From assembly GCA_963978545.1 (NCBI GenBank), contig OZ021724.1:24665933-24729932 (forward strand): a DNA stretch of 64,000 bases. The letters are read 5' to 3'. This DNA is from Linyphia triangularis. Its lineage: Eukaryota > Arthropoda > Arachnida > Araneae > Linyphiidae. This document shows, one piece after another, positions 1 through 13,330 of the stretch; the stretch's first letter is position 1, and each line of letters opens with the position of its first letter. The position numbers and the translations under genes were made by a program. The notes under the pieces were generated by a model that saw nothing but the letters and a program-made list of their open reading frames with translations, had not been told where the DNA came from and searched no databases.

Positions 1-164
1 TTCGAATGGGGAGGGGGCACCCTCGGGTGGAAAGGGTTCTTGACCCGGCTGGGTGGTACGGGTTGGAAATCTCCGGGTAAAGGTAGAAGTCGCTATTAAA
101 AAAAGCGTTGCCACTGGATGCTACTTCATCAGAAAGTAAAAAATTAATTAAAAAAAAAAAAAAA
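1..164. other. Unassigned, less AT-rich window edge
   Basis: The first ~100 bases are richer in G and C than what follows and contain repeated GGGT-type words. I see no reading frame, tRNA-like fold or terminus, so it is left unassigned. It could be the end of an element continuing beyond the window. Confidence 0.3.
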
Positions 165-273
165 GTTTTCAATTATATCCTTTACATATAATTCAACTTT
201 TATGTGCAATTATTTAAAGCGATTTTAAACTCAGATTTTTTTTTATAGTGTTTGATCATCGATTCCGTGAAAT

Positions 274-307
<34 letters not shown>

Positions 308-410
308 ACAGAAATTTGATAACAATGCAATCGACGGCGAGTCTACTTGTCAAGTTTTAGTTCGATTGGATGACGACAAATTGTACAAAACTATAAATCA
401 TTAAAAAAAA
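165..410 (+). repeat. R5 repeat, degenerate copy
   Basis: Related to copies near 41.1, 43.3, 51.5 and 58.3 kb. Shared blocks are an opening like ATCCTTTACAT, a block like GTGTTTGATCA, and a block like TTCGATTGGATGACGACAAA (related to AGATCGATTGGATTACTG at 51.6 kb). A long poly-T splits it. No coding potential is visible. R5 looks like a non-autonomous DNA element because better copies have inverted ends AAATCCTTTATAT / ATATAAAGGATTT. Confidence 0.5.
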
Positions 411-1790
411 TTCAGCGTTGGACTGAGGATTTTTAGGACACAGTAAGAAACATGTTTTCGCTGTTGTTGAGTCGATACGACTAAAGCTTTATGGTGAGCT
501 TGATAACAAATTGCCACAGCTGTGGAGAAAATAGCAGAATTCTTTAAGAAAATCAAATAAGCTATTTTTGCGATCCTGCATCAACGCATCTCTGAGAAGA
601 AAATTCATAACACTATATTAGTAAACATATTTATTCATTTTCATTGATTATTGATTTGACTTAATTTGTAAACTTTTTCAAATTTAACCTGATTTTGCAT
701 CACAATTAACAAATATTATTTTTTATGGAAGGGGTGAAAACAGTCAAAATGTAAAAAAGAGGAAAATACGCAACGTTACTTTGAACTTCAAAAATAGCTG
801 AATAAGAATATAATTGTATACTAATGTTCCGACAGAACAGAAAAAAAAAGCGGAAACCAGCGTAAAAGCGGAAGATTTTCACCCCTGATTTTAGACAAAT
901 GAGAATTCACTAAGCGGAAATATTAGTTTTTGTAATTAAAAATCAAAAGAAATCATAATGACAAAACGCCTATTTAAAAATCAAAGACCACTGTACAGAT
1001 TCACACCTGCTTGAAAACATACAACGCAGACAAAAAACCTTTTTTTTTTAAAACTATATTTTGAGCACATCGCCCATGACCTATTTCCCTTTCGGTTGAC
1101 CCATTTAAATTAAGATCCCCCTCTCCCCCCCAACACACAACAACAAAGTAGGAGCAACAACATGCAATGCAGCCATTAAAGAAAGGAAGCAAAAAAGAAA
1201 AAGCATACTTCAGAATAATAATAATAAATCGGGGAAGCAGATGGTTTTAGGCAGTCGTTTATCACCACCTCCCCACGAAGTTGTAAACAAGTGAGACTGC
1301 GACCTTTCTTTTCCAAGAACGGGGGGGAGGGGGCTAAGGTATTGCTAAGATCCCAGTGGGTGCATAAAAAAATCGTCTGCATCGTCTTCAGAAAAATCGT
1401 CAGTGAGTTGTCGAGTGGATGTTCGATGTTGGAGCACTGCCCGAGGGACAACGACCGTATTTTTTGGAGTTGTGAAAAGCGCGGGAAAGATCAGATTTTT
1501 TGGGGGTAATGCTAGTGCTTTTTTTTTCCCCGTAATTCCAAATTTCTTTTTTTAATATCTGGAAATAATCGTTTTTTCCAATAACGTTTGCTGTAATTTT
1601 TTTTTTTTTTTTTATAATTTAAATCCATCTAAAAAATAGTTTTCTACTTCATGCTCTTACTTGAACTAAAAGTGCAGGTATATAAAATATAAAATTGTTT
1701 GGGCAATTTTTATTTTATTCTTTTTTTTTGCAAGCTGGCGAATCGGAAATCATTTGTTTATAGCGTAACCGCTTCTATCATGGGCTCCGG
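411..1790. other. No recognised feature
   Basis: AT-rich sequence with several A and T homopolymers. 1080-1510 is less AT-rich and holds overlapping short open frames on both strands, but none has a domain, codon signal or homology I recognise. Confidence 0.4.
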
Positions 1791-3223
<1,433 letters not shown>

Positions 3224-3719
3224 TGTTACGCAGTTTTCCTGTAAATATAGTTGTGAATGGTATTTCTTTTTGTTTATTTTTTTCCATTTCTTTTTGAAGT
3301 TCTATTTTTTTTATTATTGTGTTTGTTTTTTGGCAGCGATAATACAGGAAGGAAAGGGTTGGCGGCTCCGCGGTCCAGTCGGGAGATTTCGCGACCCTTC
3401 TGTGTATTCTGATAGCAAAATCGTTTGCACTTGATTCTTCGGGAAACTTCACCGACTAGTATAAAAGCGTCGTCGATTCTCATAATGAGGGAATTGTATT
3501 TTTAGCGTCGTTTTTGAAATGAGCTAAGCGCTTGTTAACTTTTGAGGTGCCTGAATTATCGTTGAGCATGTGAAGTTGTATGAACTAAAGCTATTGTTAA
3601 AGCTTGATAACGAAGTTCGCTGTTGTTTTAAGAAGTTTTACGAGCCGCTGAACGAACAATAATTTATAATATTTTTATAAAAGCAATGTCATCATTTACC
3701 CAGAGAAAATTTCATTACA
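3224..3719 (+). mobile_element. Solo LTR (Gypsy-like), plus orientation
   Basis: It begins TGTTACGCAG and ends ATTACA, with flanks ATAT on the left and ATAA on the right, close to a 4-bp target duplication. Inside are the block GCAGCGATAATACAGG, shared with the solo LTR at 49.4 kb, and a TATAAAA box at 3460-3466. A TGTTAC start, TATA promoter and ATAT target fit LTRs of Gypsy-type retrotransposons. No gag or pol sequence adjoins it, so it is read as a solo LTR. Confidence 0.6.
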
Positions 3720-4453
3720 ATAATTTTAAGTAGGTATTAATCTTGTATCGTTCCAGCAATTTCGATATTTAATCCCAGTTGACACTACCTAGTATCCTCT
3801 GGTTAAAAATCAAATGATAAGCGGGAAAAAAGAACTCATAAAATACATATTTATTATAATCACCACAGGGTTGACTTAGAAAGCATGCAAACAACATAAT
3901 TTCGCTTTTCTTTTCAGTAAACTTGAACAGAGGTTTTTGAACTTTTGAGCGAATAACAGGAAAGGACATCAGTAGAGCCGGCGAAATGAATGGGCTTTTT
4001 AAACTTGCCACTGTAATTTGTTGTCTGGAATTGAATTTTCGAAGAAAAACAACTATCTACTAAAAAAAAAAAAAAAAAGTGGCACGTCTGACTCAGGCCT
4101 TCGAACTTTTAGGAAAAGCTAAAAGCAAAGTTGTGGTATAGAATAACCGGGTTAATGCAAAAGAGTTGGGTCTATATTGATGTTTATTTGAAATTGATTA
4201 GGACTTGTCAATTTTTTTTAAAAACTTTAATTGTTTGGTCTATAGAAAAGGATTATGGTGGATATTGGTTCAAATTTACAAAATGTTCTATCGTGTGGGG
4301 TTAATTTTAATGTTAATGTTTAATTTATCAAAATTAAAGTATGTTAATTTGTAGAAAAATTATTGTTAAGGGTATTTAAAATGTCTAAATTATATTAAAA
4401 CTATGAAAATCAACTGTAGTTGAAGTCATGAATGCAATGTAGGTAACGTATAA

Positions 4454-4497
<44 letters not shown>

Positions 4498-5060
4498 ATT
4501 TACACTTAAATTTAAATAAACGGTTATAAATTCAAGGATCATTACAATTGATGCGCAATTAAAAACTTATTTAATTATTTAATAAGAATGTAATTTTATT
4601 AATGTATATGGATCAAATGCATACAAAATTATAGTACTGCAACCCTCTACATTATGACAGTGAAGCAAGCTTATTTTAAGAATGAAATAGTAATTTAAAA
4701 AACAAAAAATGCTCGTTACGTTTTACTATCATTATTTAATAGCACAAAAAGACTCAAGACTTTGAATTCATTTTGACGATTCTACGGATTATCTCAATTT
4801 AATAAATAAAAATAAAACAATTTTTGGGGGAAAAATAAAATTCAACGAAAATCCCTTTTAGGTTAACCAGTAAGGCATATTTAAATTATCAATTTGTTTT
4901 TACAACCATCAAAAACAAAGTTAGGATATCTTTCTTAATCCACAGATAATAGAAAATATGCTTCTTTATTGAAACAGACATTAAATAAATAAGTAACTTT
5001 TTATTATTCTTCAATAATTGAACTAAAGAAAGAAGATCGGAGTTATATAATAAAAAATGT
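3720..5060. other. No recognised feature
   Basis: AT-rich, with poly-A near 4062-4078 and poly-T near 4457-4490. No coding frame is supported. Confidence 0.4.
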
Positions 5061-5346
5061 ACATTCATTTATTCAAATACATGAAACAATAAAACGTATG
5101 GCTTATTTTAATACTCAGAAACAAATATTATATTTTTCTCTTATTAAATAATTTCATGTATTTGAATACTAACAATTTAACTAATTTTTCATAAAAAAAA
5201 ACAACAGACATTATTTAACTACAATAACGAGTATCTTTTCAATCCATAAATATTATAAGTCATTTATATTTCCCAAGAGCAAAATATACATATTTCTGAG
5301 TATTAAAATAAGCCATACATTTTATTGTTTCATGTATTCGAATAAA
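5061..5346. repeat. Inverted repeat with ~65-bp arms
   Basis: 5061-5125 (TTTATTCAAATACATGAAAC...) returns as its reverse complement at 5283-5346 (...GTTTCATGTATTCGAATAAA) with few differences, around a ~160-bp AT-rich spacer. It could be a small foldback or MITE remnant; no target duplication is clear. Confidence 0.75.
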
Positions 5347-5463
5347 ATATCATTACGTTTTAAAAGTACAATTATTTTTCACTAAATGTGTACGATATAC
5401 AACTCTGCATTTTCCAGGATGTGGTACACATCTAACTAAAAACTTTAAACTTCAACGCAGAAA

Positions 5464-5532
5464 TCATAATCCATTAACTAATTCTTGAAATTCAACGCAG
5501 AAATATCAATATCCATTAACTAATTCTTGAGT
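5464..5532. repeat. Short direct duplication
   Basis: A block beginning TTCAACGCAGAAAT and ending CCATTAACTAATTCTTGA occurs twice in tandem with small differences, at the downstream edge of the transposase relic. Confidence 0.6.
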
Positions 5533-5700
5533 GTTACCAAGAGTTATGAAAGGCACGGGTAGGTTTTCAGTACCCCATATTAACCAATTTTGTTTATTGA
5601 CAAATACGCCCAAATGAAAACAGACCTCATTGAAAAACCGTAAGCAGTCCTCATCAAATTTACTCCTATCTATCAATTTTGCAAACCGGTGTTTATATTA
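5533..5700 (-). pseudogene. Mariner-type transposase relic
   Basis: On the minus strand from about 5692 downward an open stretch reads FAKLIDRSKFDEDCLRFF, then NEVCFHLGVFVNKQNWLIWGTEN. In Tc1/mariner DDE transposases the segment around the first catalytic aspartate reads like SDEAHFHLxGxVNKQNxRxWGxEN, so this is a remnant of that region. Here the aspartate position reads NEV instead of DEA, so the site is lost. Only ~50 residues remain, cut off by R1 copy 1. A sister relic lies at 38.6-38.7 kb. Confidence 0.75.
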
Positions 5701-5742
5701 AAAATTCCATACCTGTCTATGCAACATATCACTTGTCTCTTT

Positions 5743-6439
5743 TTACTTTCAATTACCCATATATATACATAGAACATTAAAAAAAAAAAAAAAAAAAAAG
5801 ATCCCCCCCCCCCCCCCACGTTTTGGAACATCGTGATTTCAAAAAAGTGATATAGAAAAAATATCTTTGTGTATGTGGTCAGCATAACTCCCGAACAAAT
5901 TGACCTACGATGATCAAATTTGGCGTGCATGTTGGTGGTGGCGTAAGGACCTACCATTAAGGTTTTCGTCAAAATCGTGCATGAGCATAAGGTTAGCTGC
6001 CATTGAAAAAAATCATGTTTTTCAGTAATTACTGAAAAACGGCTCGAACGATTTTCATAAAAATCGCTGTGGTAATGCCTCTGATAGTGTTCTAAGCATT
6101 CCCATAAAAATGCGATAAAAGCGTAAAAAGTAGAAAAAACGAGTGCCTTTAACACAGAGACCTCTGCCCTTGAGCATCTGCCGTCAACGATGGAGTTTTC
6201 TACGTTTCACGCACGCACAAGGACATTGTAATGTCAATCGAATAAAGTCAAAATTTTCGTCATTTTTTTGTTTTTTTTTTGCTCTCGTATAAAAATTGAC
6301 AAAAATATCGCCAAACTGACAATTTTTATTCAAATGATAGAAAAATAAGAAGATGGTAAGTAACACAATGTTAAATTTTACTGCAATGACCAATGTTATA
6401 TAATATAATTGAAAGTTGTGCGGTGTTCCACACCCCTAG
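5743..6439 (+). mobile_element. R1 element, copy 1 (full-length type)
   Basis: Best copy of a ~700-bp dispersed family. It starts TTTACTTTCAATTACCCAT and ends TGTTCCACACCCCTAG. Internal landmarks shared by other copies are CATAACTCCCGAACAAATTG, a palindrome built on TTTTTCAGTAATTACTGAAA (6018-6041), and CACAGAGACCTCTGCCCTTG. ACTTTCAATTA lies at the 5' end and its complement TAATTGAAAGT near the 3' end, a subterminal inverted pair. A 160-codon minus-strand frame spans part of it, but other copies do not keep it open, so I do not treat it as a gene. Superfamily unknown; probably a non-autonomous DNA transposon. Confidence 0.8.
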
Positions 6440-6529
6440 CTTTTTCCAGCGTCTCATTGTTTGCAGCTATATCCCTTCAAAGTTAGGGTTTTCTTTTTGA
6501 AAGACATTTTGCGAGACATACTTTTGGCA

Positions 6530-7123
6530 AAAAAAAAAAACTCCGCCAAAATGGGTGATTTTGGCGATATACTTTTCGATAATCCTTATATTATCCTTTA
6601 TTATAAGTGAATCTGCCTAGATAAGAAAAAACGATCGTTAATGAGGTATGCTCAAGGAAAGAGAACTCTGTGTTGAAGACTCATTTTTCAACTTTTTACG
6701 CCATTAAAACATTTTTACGGGAATTTCGGAAGTGGGGATGTTTAGAACACCTCAAGAGGCATTACCACAGCGATTTTAATCAAAATCGTTAGCTATTTTT
6801 TAGCAATCACTGAAAAACATGATTTTTTCAATGGCAGCTTCCTTATGCGCATGCCCGATTTTGACTAAAACCTTAATGGTAGGTCCCATGGCCGCCACTA
6901 ACCTTCATACCAAATTTGAACATCGTACGTCAATTTGTTCGGAATTACGCTGACCACATACACACACAGACATTTTTTCTAGATAACTTTTTTAAAATCG
7001 GGATGTTCCAAAACAAAGAGAAATGCAAAAAAAAAAAAAAATTTTTTTTTTTTTTTTTTTACCTAACACTATACTTTCATTAATCAACCTATGTAATATA
7101 CATATGTGTAATTGAAAGTAAAA
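6530..7123 (-). mobile_element. R1 element, copy 2, inverted
   Basis: Opposite orientation to copy 1 and about 90 bases away, so the two form a diverged large inverted repeat. It ends with TAATTGAAAGTAAAA, the complement of the R1 start. The canonical R1 3' terminus is missing. A long poly-A/poly-T junction sits near 7027-7059. Confidence 0.75.
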
Positions 7124-8351
7124 AGTGGTATGAACGGGGTTTGAAAGTATTCAATGGAACAGAAATTTATCCCTATATTTTAACACTTCATTTGGGAATC
7201 TAATTAAAAATCAAAGTTTCAAACCCCCCCCCCCCCCCCCCCTCTCCCCACTAGTGTGCGATCTGTACCGTCTTGAAACTAATCCCGGTGTAAAGAACTT
7301 TGAGAACATGTACCGATGTTGTTTATTCGGTGGACGGGGTAAACAATGTGTTTATTGCGAGTTTGTTTACAAAACTGTTACTTTGCTGAGCTTACCTATT
7401 GCGACAATGGGAAAGCGAGCATCCGGTGATTGTATTGGATCAAGGTCGAGCAGGAACGAAAGGGAAAGTGTCACTTTGGAGAAACATGCTGGTTCTGCAG
7501 ACTAAAGTTCACGCGATTAGAAAGACGATGTTGATTGTAAGAACACGGTGATTTTTTTCTTTTTTAAATATACTATGTATTACTAGAAACATATCGCTAA
7601 ATGTTTTAGTTTGTTGCAAGGTGCAAAAACAACCATGATTTATTTTTTTAAAGTCAAGTAAATAGGACTTACATAATTCGATTTTTTTTACACTGAAAAA
7701 AAATCGACTTTTTAACACTAAAAAAATCGATTATTTTAACACATAAAATATCGATTTTGATACACTTAAAATATAGAGTTTGGTACACTTAAAAAGGCAA
7801 TTTTTTTTAGACTATAAACGTAACGTAATAAATAAGAAAGGCAAGGTGTAAATAACTAACAGTAGCCTTCGCAATTGGTTTCTCATATGACGAAGAACTA
7901 CTAATATTTAACAAATCTATGCATGTTGAAAACCAGATAAATAAAATTTATACTACATTTTTTGTCATCCTGAAAAAGAAAAAAATAATAACGCCTCCTT
8001 AAGTTAATTCCAGGATTTTCAATAATAGAATACAGGTTTTTCAATTATTGTTTAAGTTGGACTTTTATAATAATATACATTTAAAAACAATTAGATAAAG
8101 AAAATCAGCATTAAGCCGAATTTTTAAAAAACACAAGATTTAAATTTAGAATCATACAAAGGACGATTCTAAAAAGGGTAATTTTGAGCAGATTAGTGAA
8201 AGAAATGTGAAACTGGAGCAAGTACAACATTTTTGAATTCGTTCTTAGAAAAAAACATCTCATTTATAAATATGTAAATAATATGCATGCATCGGATTGA
8301 TTTTCATGATATTAGATATCGTTTCTTTTAAAGACAGTTTTTTTAGTAGTC

Positions 8352-8354
<3 letters not shown>
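7124..8354. other. Unassigned; poly-C run and short tandem repeat
   Basis: A C run lies at about 7224-7242. 7690-7800 contains about four degenerate units built on ATCGATTTT and ACACTTAAAA, period near 30. A mixed-composition segment at 7250-7510 has an open plus frame of about 83 codons with no recognisable domain. The rest is AT-rich. Confidence 0.4.

Positions 8355-8448
<94 letters not shown>
8355..8448. repeat. (TA)n microsatellite
   Basis: About 94 bases of pure TA, just downstream (in minus sense) of the candidate exon. Confidence 0.97.
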
Positions 8449-8450
<2 letters not shown>

Positions 8451-8484
8451 AAACTGATACCTTTACGATATCAGGACAGTGGCA

Positions 8485-8800
8485 TTAGCCCAATACTATA
8501 GTTTCATAACTATTCAAAAGTTCAAACTTCGCAAATCGAATATCGATTTCTCCCCGAGATCCAATATCCTTGTACTCCGAAGGTTGAAATCCCATAGCAT
8601 AAACAAAAGGAGTCAAGAACGGAGGAACTTCAACGGCTCTTATGCAATCAGATGTTAACATCCTCATCTGAGTACTCCTAACATTTCCGAGAAATGAGGC
8701 CTCATCAATACACTGATTGATACACCTTTCCATCACTCGCCCCGATGCATAATCGATACATCTTTCATCGTAATCGCGTAATGTCGGGACCACCCACATC
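8485..8800 (-). CDS. Candidate terminal exon, unknown product
   Basis: On the minus strand a 104-codon frame runs from ATG at 8799 to TAA at 8485, in a block of mixed composition with ordinary codon use and no homopolymers, unlike its surroundings. Directly upstream is a good 3' splice site: a pyrimidine-rich stretch ending CCCAATATAG, then the ATG, so the ATG may be internal to an exon beginning right after AG. The protein begins MWVVPTLRDYDERCIDYASG, contains ERCINQC and TSDCIRAVEVPPF, and ends YETIVLG. It is mildly acidic with five cysteines; I see no signal peptide, membrane segment or familiar domain. No upstream exon was found with confidence. It could be the last exon of a host gene or a captured or pseudogenic exon. 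Confidence 0.4.
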
Positions 8801-9012
8801 TATATTGGGAAAATATAACGTGAAGGTTAAATAAGGCTATAACTAGTTTTCACTGGTTTGAAACGAAATACGGTAGCTTGATCAAATAGATATCGTGTGG
8901 TCTAAATGATCTGTTTTAAATGATTTTACCATAATCAGGCTAGTTTTTATGTGTGTCGAGTTTTTATTTTATTATTTGAGTTTTTTACTTTAAATCTTTA
9001 AATTGTCCTAAA
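8801..9012. other. Flank of the candidate exon
   Basis: AT-rich sequence between the candidate exon's acceptor and an R1 copy. It would be intron if the exon is real. Confidence 0.35.
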
Positions 9013-10151
9013 TAGGGTAATGAAAGTATTGTTTCCGGTCAATTTTTTTTTTTTAATTTTTTTTTAAGATATTTATTGCATTTCTACATGCTTTGAAAGT
9101 TCTTGATCCCAAAAAACGTTGCATAGAAAAAATTTGTTTGCGGTCAACATAACTCCCGAACCAATTGACCTGCGATAAAGTTTTGTATATGGATTAGTGG
9201 TGGCCATGGGACCTGTCATTAAAGTTTTCGTCAAAACAGCGCATAAGGTAGCTACCATTGCAAAATTTATGCTTTTCAGCAATTGCCGAAAAAAAATTCC
9301 CATAAAAATTTAATCAAGGCGTAAAATGTTGAAAAACCAACGTCTTTAACATAGAGTTCTCTTCACTCGAACATTGCTCAAAGACAGATCCCCCTCCATT
9401 TCACTTACCCGAAAGGAATAATAAACTAGCATGAATAATAAAAATAGAAAGGAATAATAAAATAACATAGTGCATTTAACGATGTTTTTATTTGCCAATG
9501 TAACATTTATTGACAAACTGGCAAATTTTTTTTTTTTTTAACCCTTTATGTGGTCATTTTTTTCTAGCAATGTTATGCTAAAATATTTTCGGGATTGAGA
9601 TTGATTTATAAAAAGAAATTAATATAGCTTATTACCTAAAATTAATTAGATTTTAAAATATCTTTTTTTTCTTTTGGTGAGAAGTATGTTTCCCACCACC
9701 CACTGGGAGCTATTCAAAATTAGGACATCTTATGTTTTGCATTTCATTTATATCGCATTACATGATGTATCACCGCATATAGTCACCAACTTCAAACAAT
9801 CGTACACCACCAGTTTTCTAGCTGCTCAGGAAACTTGCAGGTCGTGTCCTTTGCACTTACGACTTGAAAATCCAGAAATGAGTTGTCGTGCTAGTCTAAG
9901 TAGAAAATTTAATTTGTCTTGAGGTTCCGAATCTCTTCTACTTACTTTCCTGAGAATAAAGACATTCAGAATTGCCAGGTGTGAAAATAGCTTCTCATCG
10001 ACATTTTAAAATTAATGAAGTTGGGGGGAAATATACTGCCTTATAAAGATATAGAAATGGAAAAGGTAAATTACACCAATCAAATGCATTTAAATGCAGT
10101 GACCAGTATTATAGTGTAATTGAAAGTTGGGAGATGTTCCACAATCCTAGT
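9013..10151 (+). mobile_element. R1 element, copy 3, interrupted
   Basis: 5' part 9013-9540 carries CATAACTCCCGAACCAATTG and the AACATAGAGTTCTCTTC block; the 3' end lies at 10085-10151 (GTAATTGAAAGTTGGGAGA, then TGTTCCACAATCCTAG). About 0.5 kb between them (roughly 9545-10060) has no counterpart in other R1 copies and is probably an insertion; it has an 82-codon open frame (9674-9922) I cannot identify. Confidence 0.65.
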
Positions 10152-12926
10152 TTATATCGAACAGCGTTCGCCACTAACTTTTAGAGGCGGGCCGTATGAT
10201 GTATTTTGGAGATTTTCGCTGGCCAGATACACCAAAATATGTAAATTTAATTACTATCGATTTAATAATATATAGCACTTCTGAAAACTTTAGAAAATGT
10301 TGATTTTTTTTTTATCTTAATAAAATCACAATTAATAGTCTCTCTCTCTCTTTCTCTCTTTTCTTCTTTTTTTTTTAAATAAGTAAAAAAAAAAAAGTTT
10401 TTATTATTAGTAAATCAAAGTTTAAAAAAGAAGTGAATCTTTTTTTTCAATGTGACAATGCGACTTGACCTAACTTTTGATAAAAGTATTTAAACTGTAC
10501 TTCCAGATTACGCCGTTTTAGTCGATATCAATTGTGAGACCGATGAGAGTCAAAATCGTTCAGTTTATTTTATGATAGAAACGATGTCTTTCGGAGTATT
10601 TGTTGCGGTTAATTTTAACAAATTGTCCAAATGAGAGGGATTCAGTTAAGTTATACCTGTGTTTATTCTTAATGAAAACCACCTTGCTGAAAGCTTCTTC
10701 ATATAGTTTTTTCGAACACGTTGTGGAGAACTCTGTTCTGCATAGTTAACACATACTATTTCAGATAGATTACAATTATGTAAAAAAAAAAAAAAATCCA
10801 TTCGTGAAATTTGTGTGTGTCTTCTGTGGTGCCGGCGAGCCGCAAAAAAATCTAGGGGGGGGGGCAAATCCGGCCCGCGTAGTGGCTGACGCTGAATAGA
10901 ACCTTAGATGGGCGCACGGGAAAATTTGCAAACTTCTCATAGATAAAGCAGTTAGAAAATCCGAAAAAATTACGTGGAAGGACAACATTCAGAGAGAAAA
11001 AGCAATGTATTTCAATATAGGAATTGAATAAATTTAAAAATTTGTGACGCCAGTTAATTCTAAAACTTTTTAAATGTAATGTTTTTTTATTATATTAAGC
11101 AGACTTAAATTAAATTTAAACCATAAGTCAAACAATGTTTACTGCTTCAATAAGATGTATGGTCGTGAGCCCGGTAACAAACATTTTTTTTTAAGGATAT
11201 GAAAGAATCAATATGTGGCATCTATAAATCCCAAAGTATTATTTGTGAACTATAAAGAGCTTTTAACCTAGCCCAACGTATGGTGATTTCAAGACGGCTA
11301 GGGAACCTTTAATCTAGCCCAATGTGAGGTAACATCATTCGTTTCGTAGGAAACTGCAAGCAACTAAGAACTTTTGATTTATGCAAATTACTTGCGCTTT
11401 ATAAGCAGTACCTGAAGTGTAACCAGCGGCTTCGTATCATAGTTCAACACATTAAGTGTTTCCTTTGCTTCGAGGTCTAGTTCCGCACACTAAGTGTTTA
11501 TTTCTGTAACAGTTGTTATGAGTTTATTTGATTAAAGTTTATTATATTTTAACTAAGCTCTCTCTCTGGTTTATTTCGTCCTAAAGTTTGTTGTTAGGTT
11601 GCGATTCACGATTCAAACTATAAACTGCAATTCTGGCCTTCTGTGAATTAGTTAATGTGTCGGTGTTGGAAGCGGTCACATCTAGATTAGTGCTGACCTG
11701 ACTTCAACCTCTACAAGTAGTTATCGCCATTGTAATTTCGTTACTTTACTGATGAATACAAATAGTAGCTAAATTTGGAATAAAACTGCTTATTACTTTA
11801 AACGCACTTCAAGAGTTATTGAAGGGGCGGAGAGAATTTATAGAATCAGACAGACATGCTGAAGTATGACAAGATGATTACAAACAATAAGTAAACAATC
11901 ATTATTTAAAAGGAAGTCTTAGTAAGGTTCATCCCTTTAGTCCCTATGTTACAATCTCCTAGAAACTACTTTAGAAACTACTTTCTGTAAAACCTTTTGA
12001 CATTTGGTGAGTAGGTACGAAAAAGATCACTGAATGGTATGACATAAATTGTTTTCGTTTAAGGTCTATCTATTATAAATGAAAATTAAAATAGCAAAAG
12101 ACATAACCAGGTGAAGTCCCTGCATATCCACTGACGTAAAGATTTCAAACATAAAATAAAATATTATTAGACGCTAATTTGGGGTTTTTGATTTGTGCAA
12201 TTTCATTGAGTGATGATGTTTGTACCAACTCACCAAGTGTCAATATGTTTTATAGAAAGTAGTTTGTAAATGCACTGGGATAGAAGATTATAACACAGCG
12301 AGAATAGGGAATGATCCTTACTAAGAATTCTTCTTGAATTCATTTTAAAGATAAATTCAGGGAGGCTTTAAAAAAAAAGAGACCAAAACTAAAGTATGAA
12401 TTCTACTCGAAATATAAAATACCCAACCTTTCAACCACACTCTCTGAACGCAAGGAAACTATTCGGAGATCCTTGTTAGGGAAAAAAAGGGAAATTCCAT
12501 TTTCTCAGAATTCTTTCTCATGAGCACTTCGTAAAAAAAAAAAACCGCACTTATCTCTCCGGAGAGAGTACCTAGATATTAAGAATTCTCTTCTTCAAGG
12601 GAAGTGGTTTCTTTTTATCCTCCTCTCCAGCACCAACAAAGAAAATATCAAAAGAACAGAATTGTTCGATGCCAACACAATGGGAAAACCGTTTCTTGGT
12701 CAAGGAATAACTCAAAATAGCTGGCTTTCCCAGTAGTGAATCCTACGCTGGACAACGTATTGTCGTCGATATATAAAGTAGTAGGAGTTTTCAGGATCAG
12801 AGAGGCTCCTAAGGAGTTACCATTACTTTCTGCATTCATTGAAAGTGTATAGGTTTAGTATTTGTAAAGTGAAATCTCTTCATTAAATAACCGCTTCTAG
12901 TAATATTTTTAACTTTTTATAGATGA
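10152..12926. other. No recognised gene
   Basis: Includes a CT-rich microsatellite (about 10341-10365), a G run near 10855-10863 and, from about 11.2 kb, less homopolymer-rich sequence. Several TTACTAAGAATTC-like words recur near 12.3 and 14.15 kb. No frame or terminus is convincing. Confidence 0.35.
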
Positions 12927-13030
12927 CTGGCGAGGCCACATCTTGAGTATACGGTGCAATTCTGGTCACCAGGAAGAGGCTAGAAGATAATTTTAAGATG
13001 CAGTTACCTTCATAAGCTCAAAAGACAGCA
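12927..13030 (+). pseudogene. LINE reverse-transcriptase relic (CR1/L2-like)
   Basis: From 12927 the frame reads LARPHLEYTVQFWSP, a near match to the well-known motif (LVRPHLEYxVQFWSP) C-terminal to the reverse-transcriptase core of CR1/L2/jockey-like LINEs, where it precedes the thumb. The frame hits a stop four residues later and continues only as fragments such as HKLKRQ. Upstream RT motifs (YxDD) are not recognisable nearby, so this is a short decayed remnant. Confidence 0.7.
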
Positions 13031-13149
13031 TAATTTATTCTAGTAAAATTTTTCTAGTCCAAGACGGCTTCAGCACGGATCTCTGTATTTTCAGAATAGC
13101 TAATAGGCGAATTGAAATTGGTGAAGCCTATTGAATACTGTCCTTCATA

Positions 13150-13330
13150 TATGCTGCTTAATAGGTTGCCCATAGTTACAAACAGATTCTAACTAGTTTG
13201 GGGGGAAGTTGCTAATATGGATTTCTATGGTGATTAACTAATCGAATTAGTAAGCTTTCTTCAGCTTCAACTCAACAACCAAGTATGTGCAATTCAGAAG
13301 TTATTAGAGATCAGTGGATTTTAGTCCATA
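13150..13330 (+). repeat. Dispersed repeat shared with 19.5 kb
   Basis: The blocks CCATAGTTACAA, TTTCTATGGTGATT and TTCTTCAGCTTCAA align in order with 19510-19640 over ~110 bases. Lying ~150 bases after the RT relic, this may be the LINE's 3' tail, with 19.5 kb a 5'-truncated copy. That link is inference. Confidence 0.5.

Noticed and set aside
3985..4016. Tc1-like end (CCACTGTAA complement)
   Set aside because: Single short match to TTACAGTGG with no partner end; likely chance in AT-rich DNA.
5673..6155. 160-codon minus-strand frame in R1 copy 1
   Set aside because: Other R1 copies have frameshifts or stops there; similarity to the frame at 9073-9303 reflects shared DNA, and no domain is visible.
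12648..12839. 63-codon minus frame upstream of the LINE relic
   Set aside because: It does not match reverse-transcriptase motifs and lies on the opposite strand to the RT fragment.
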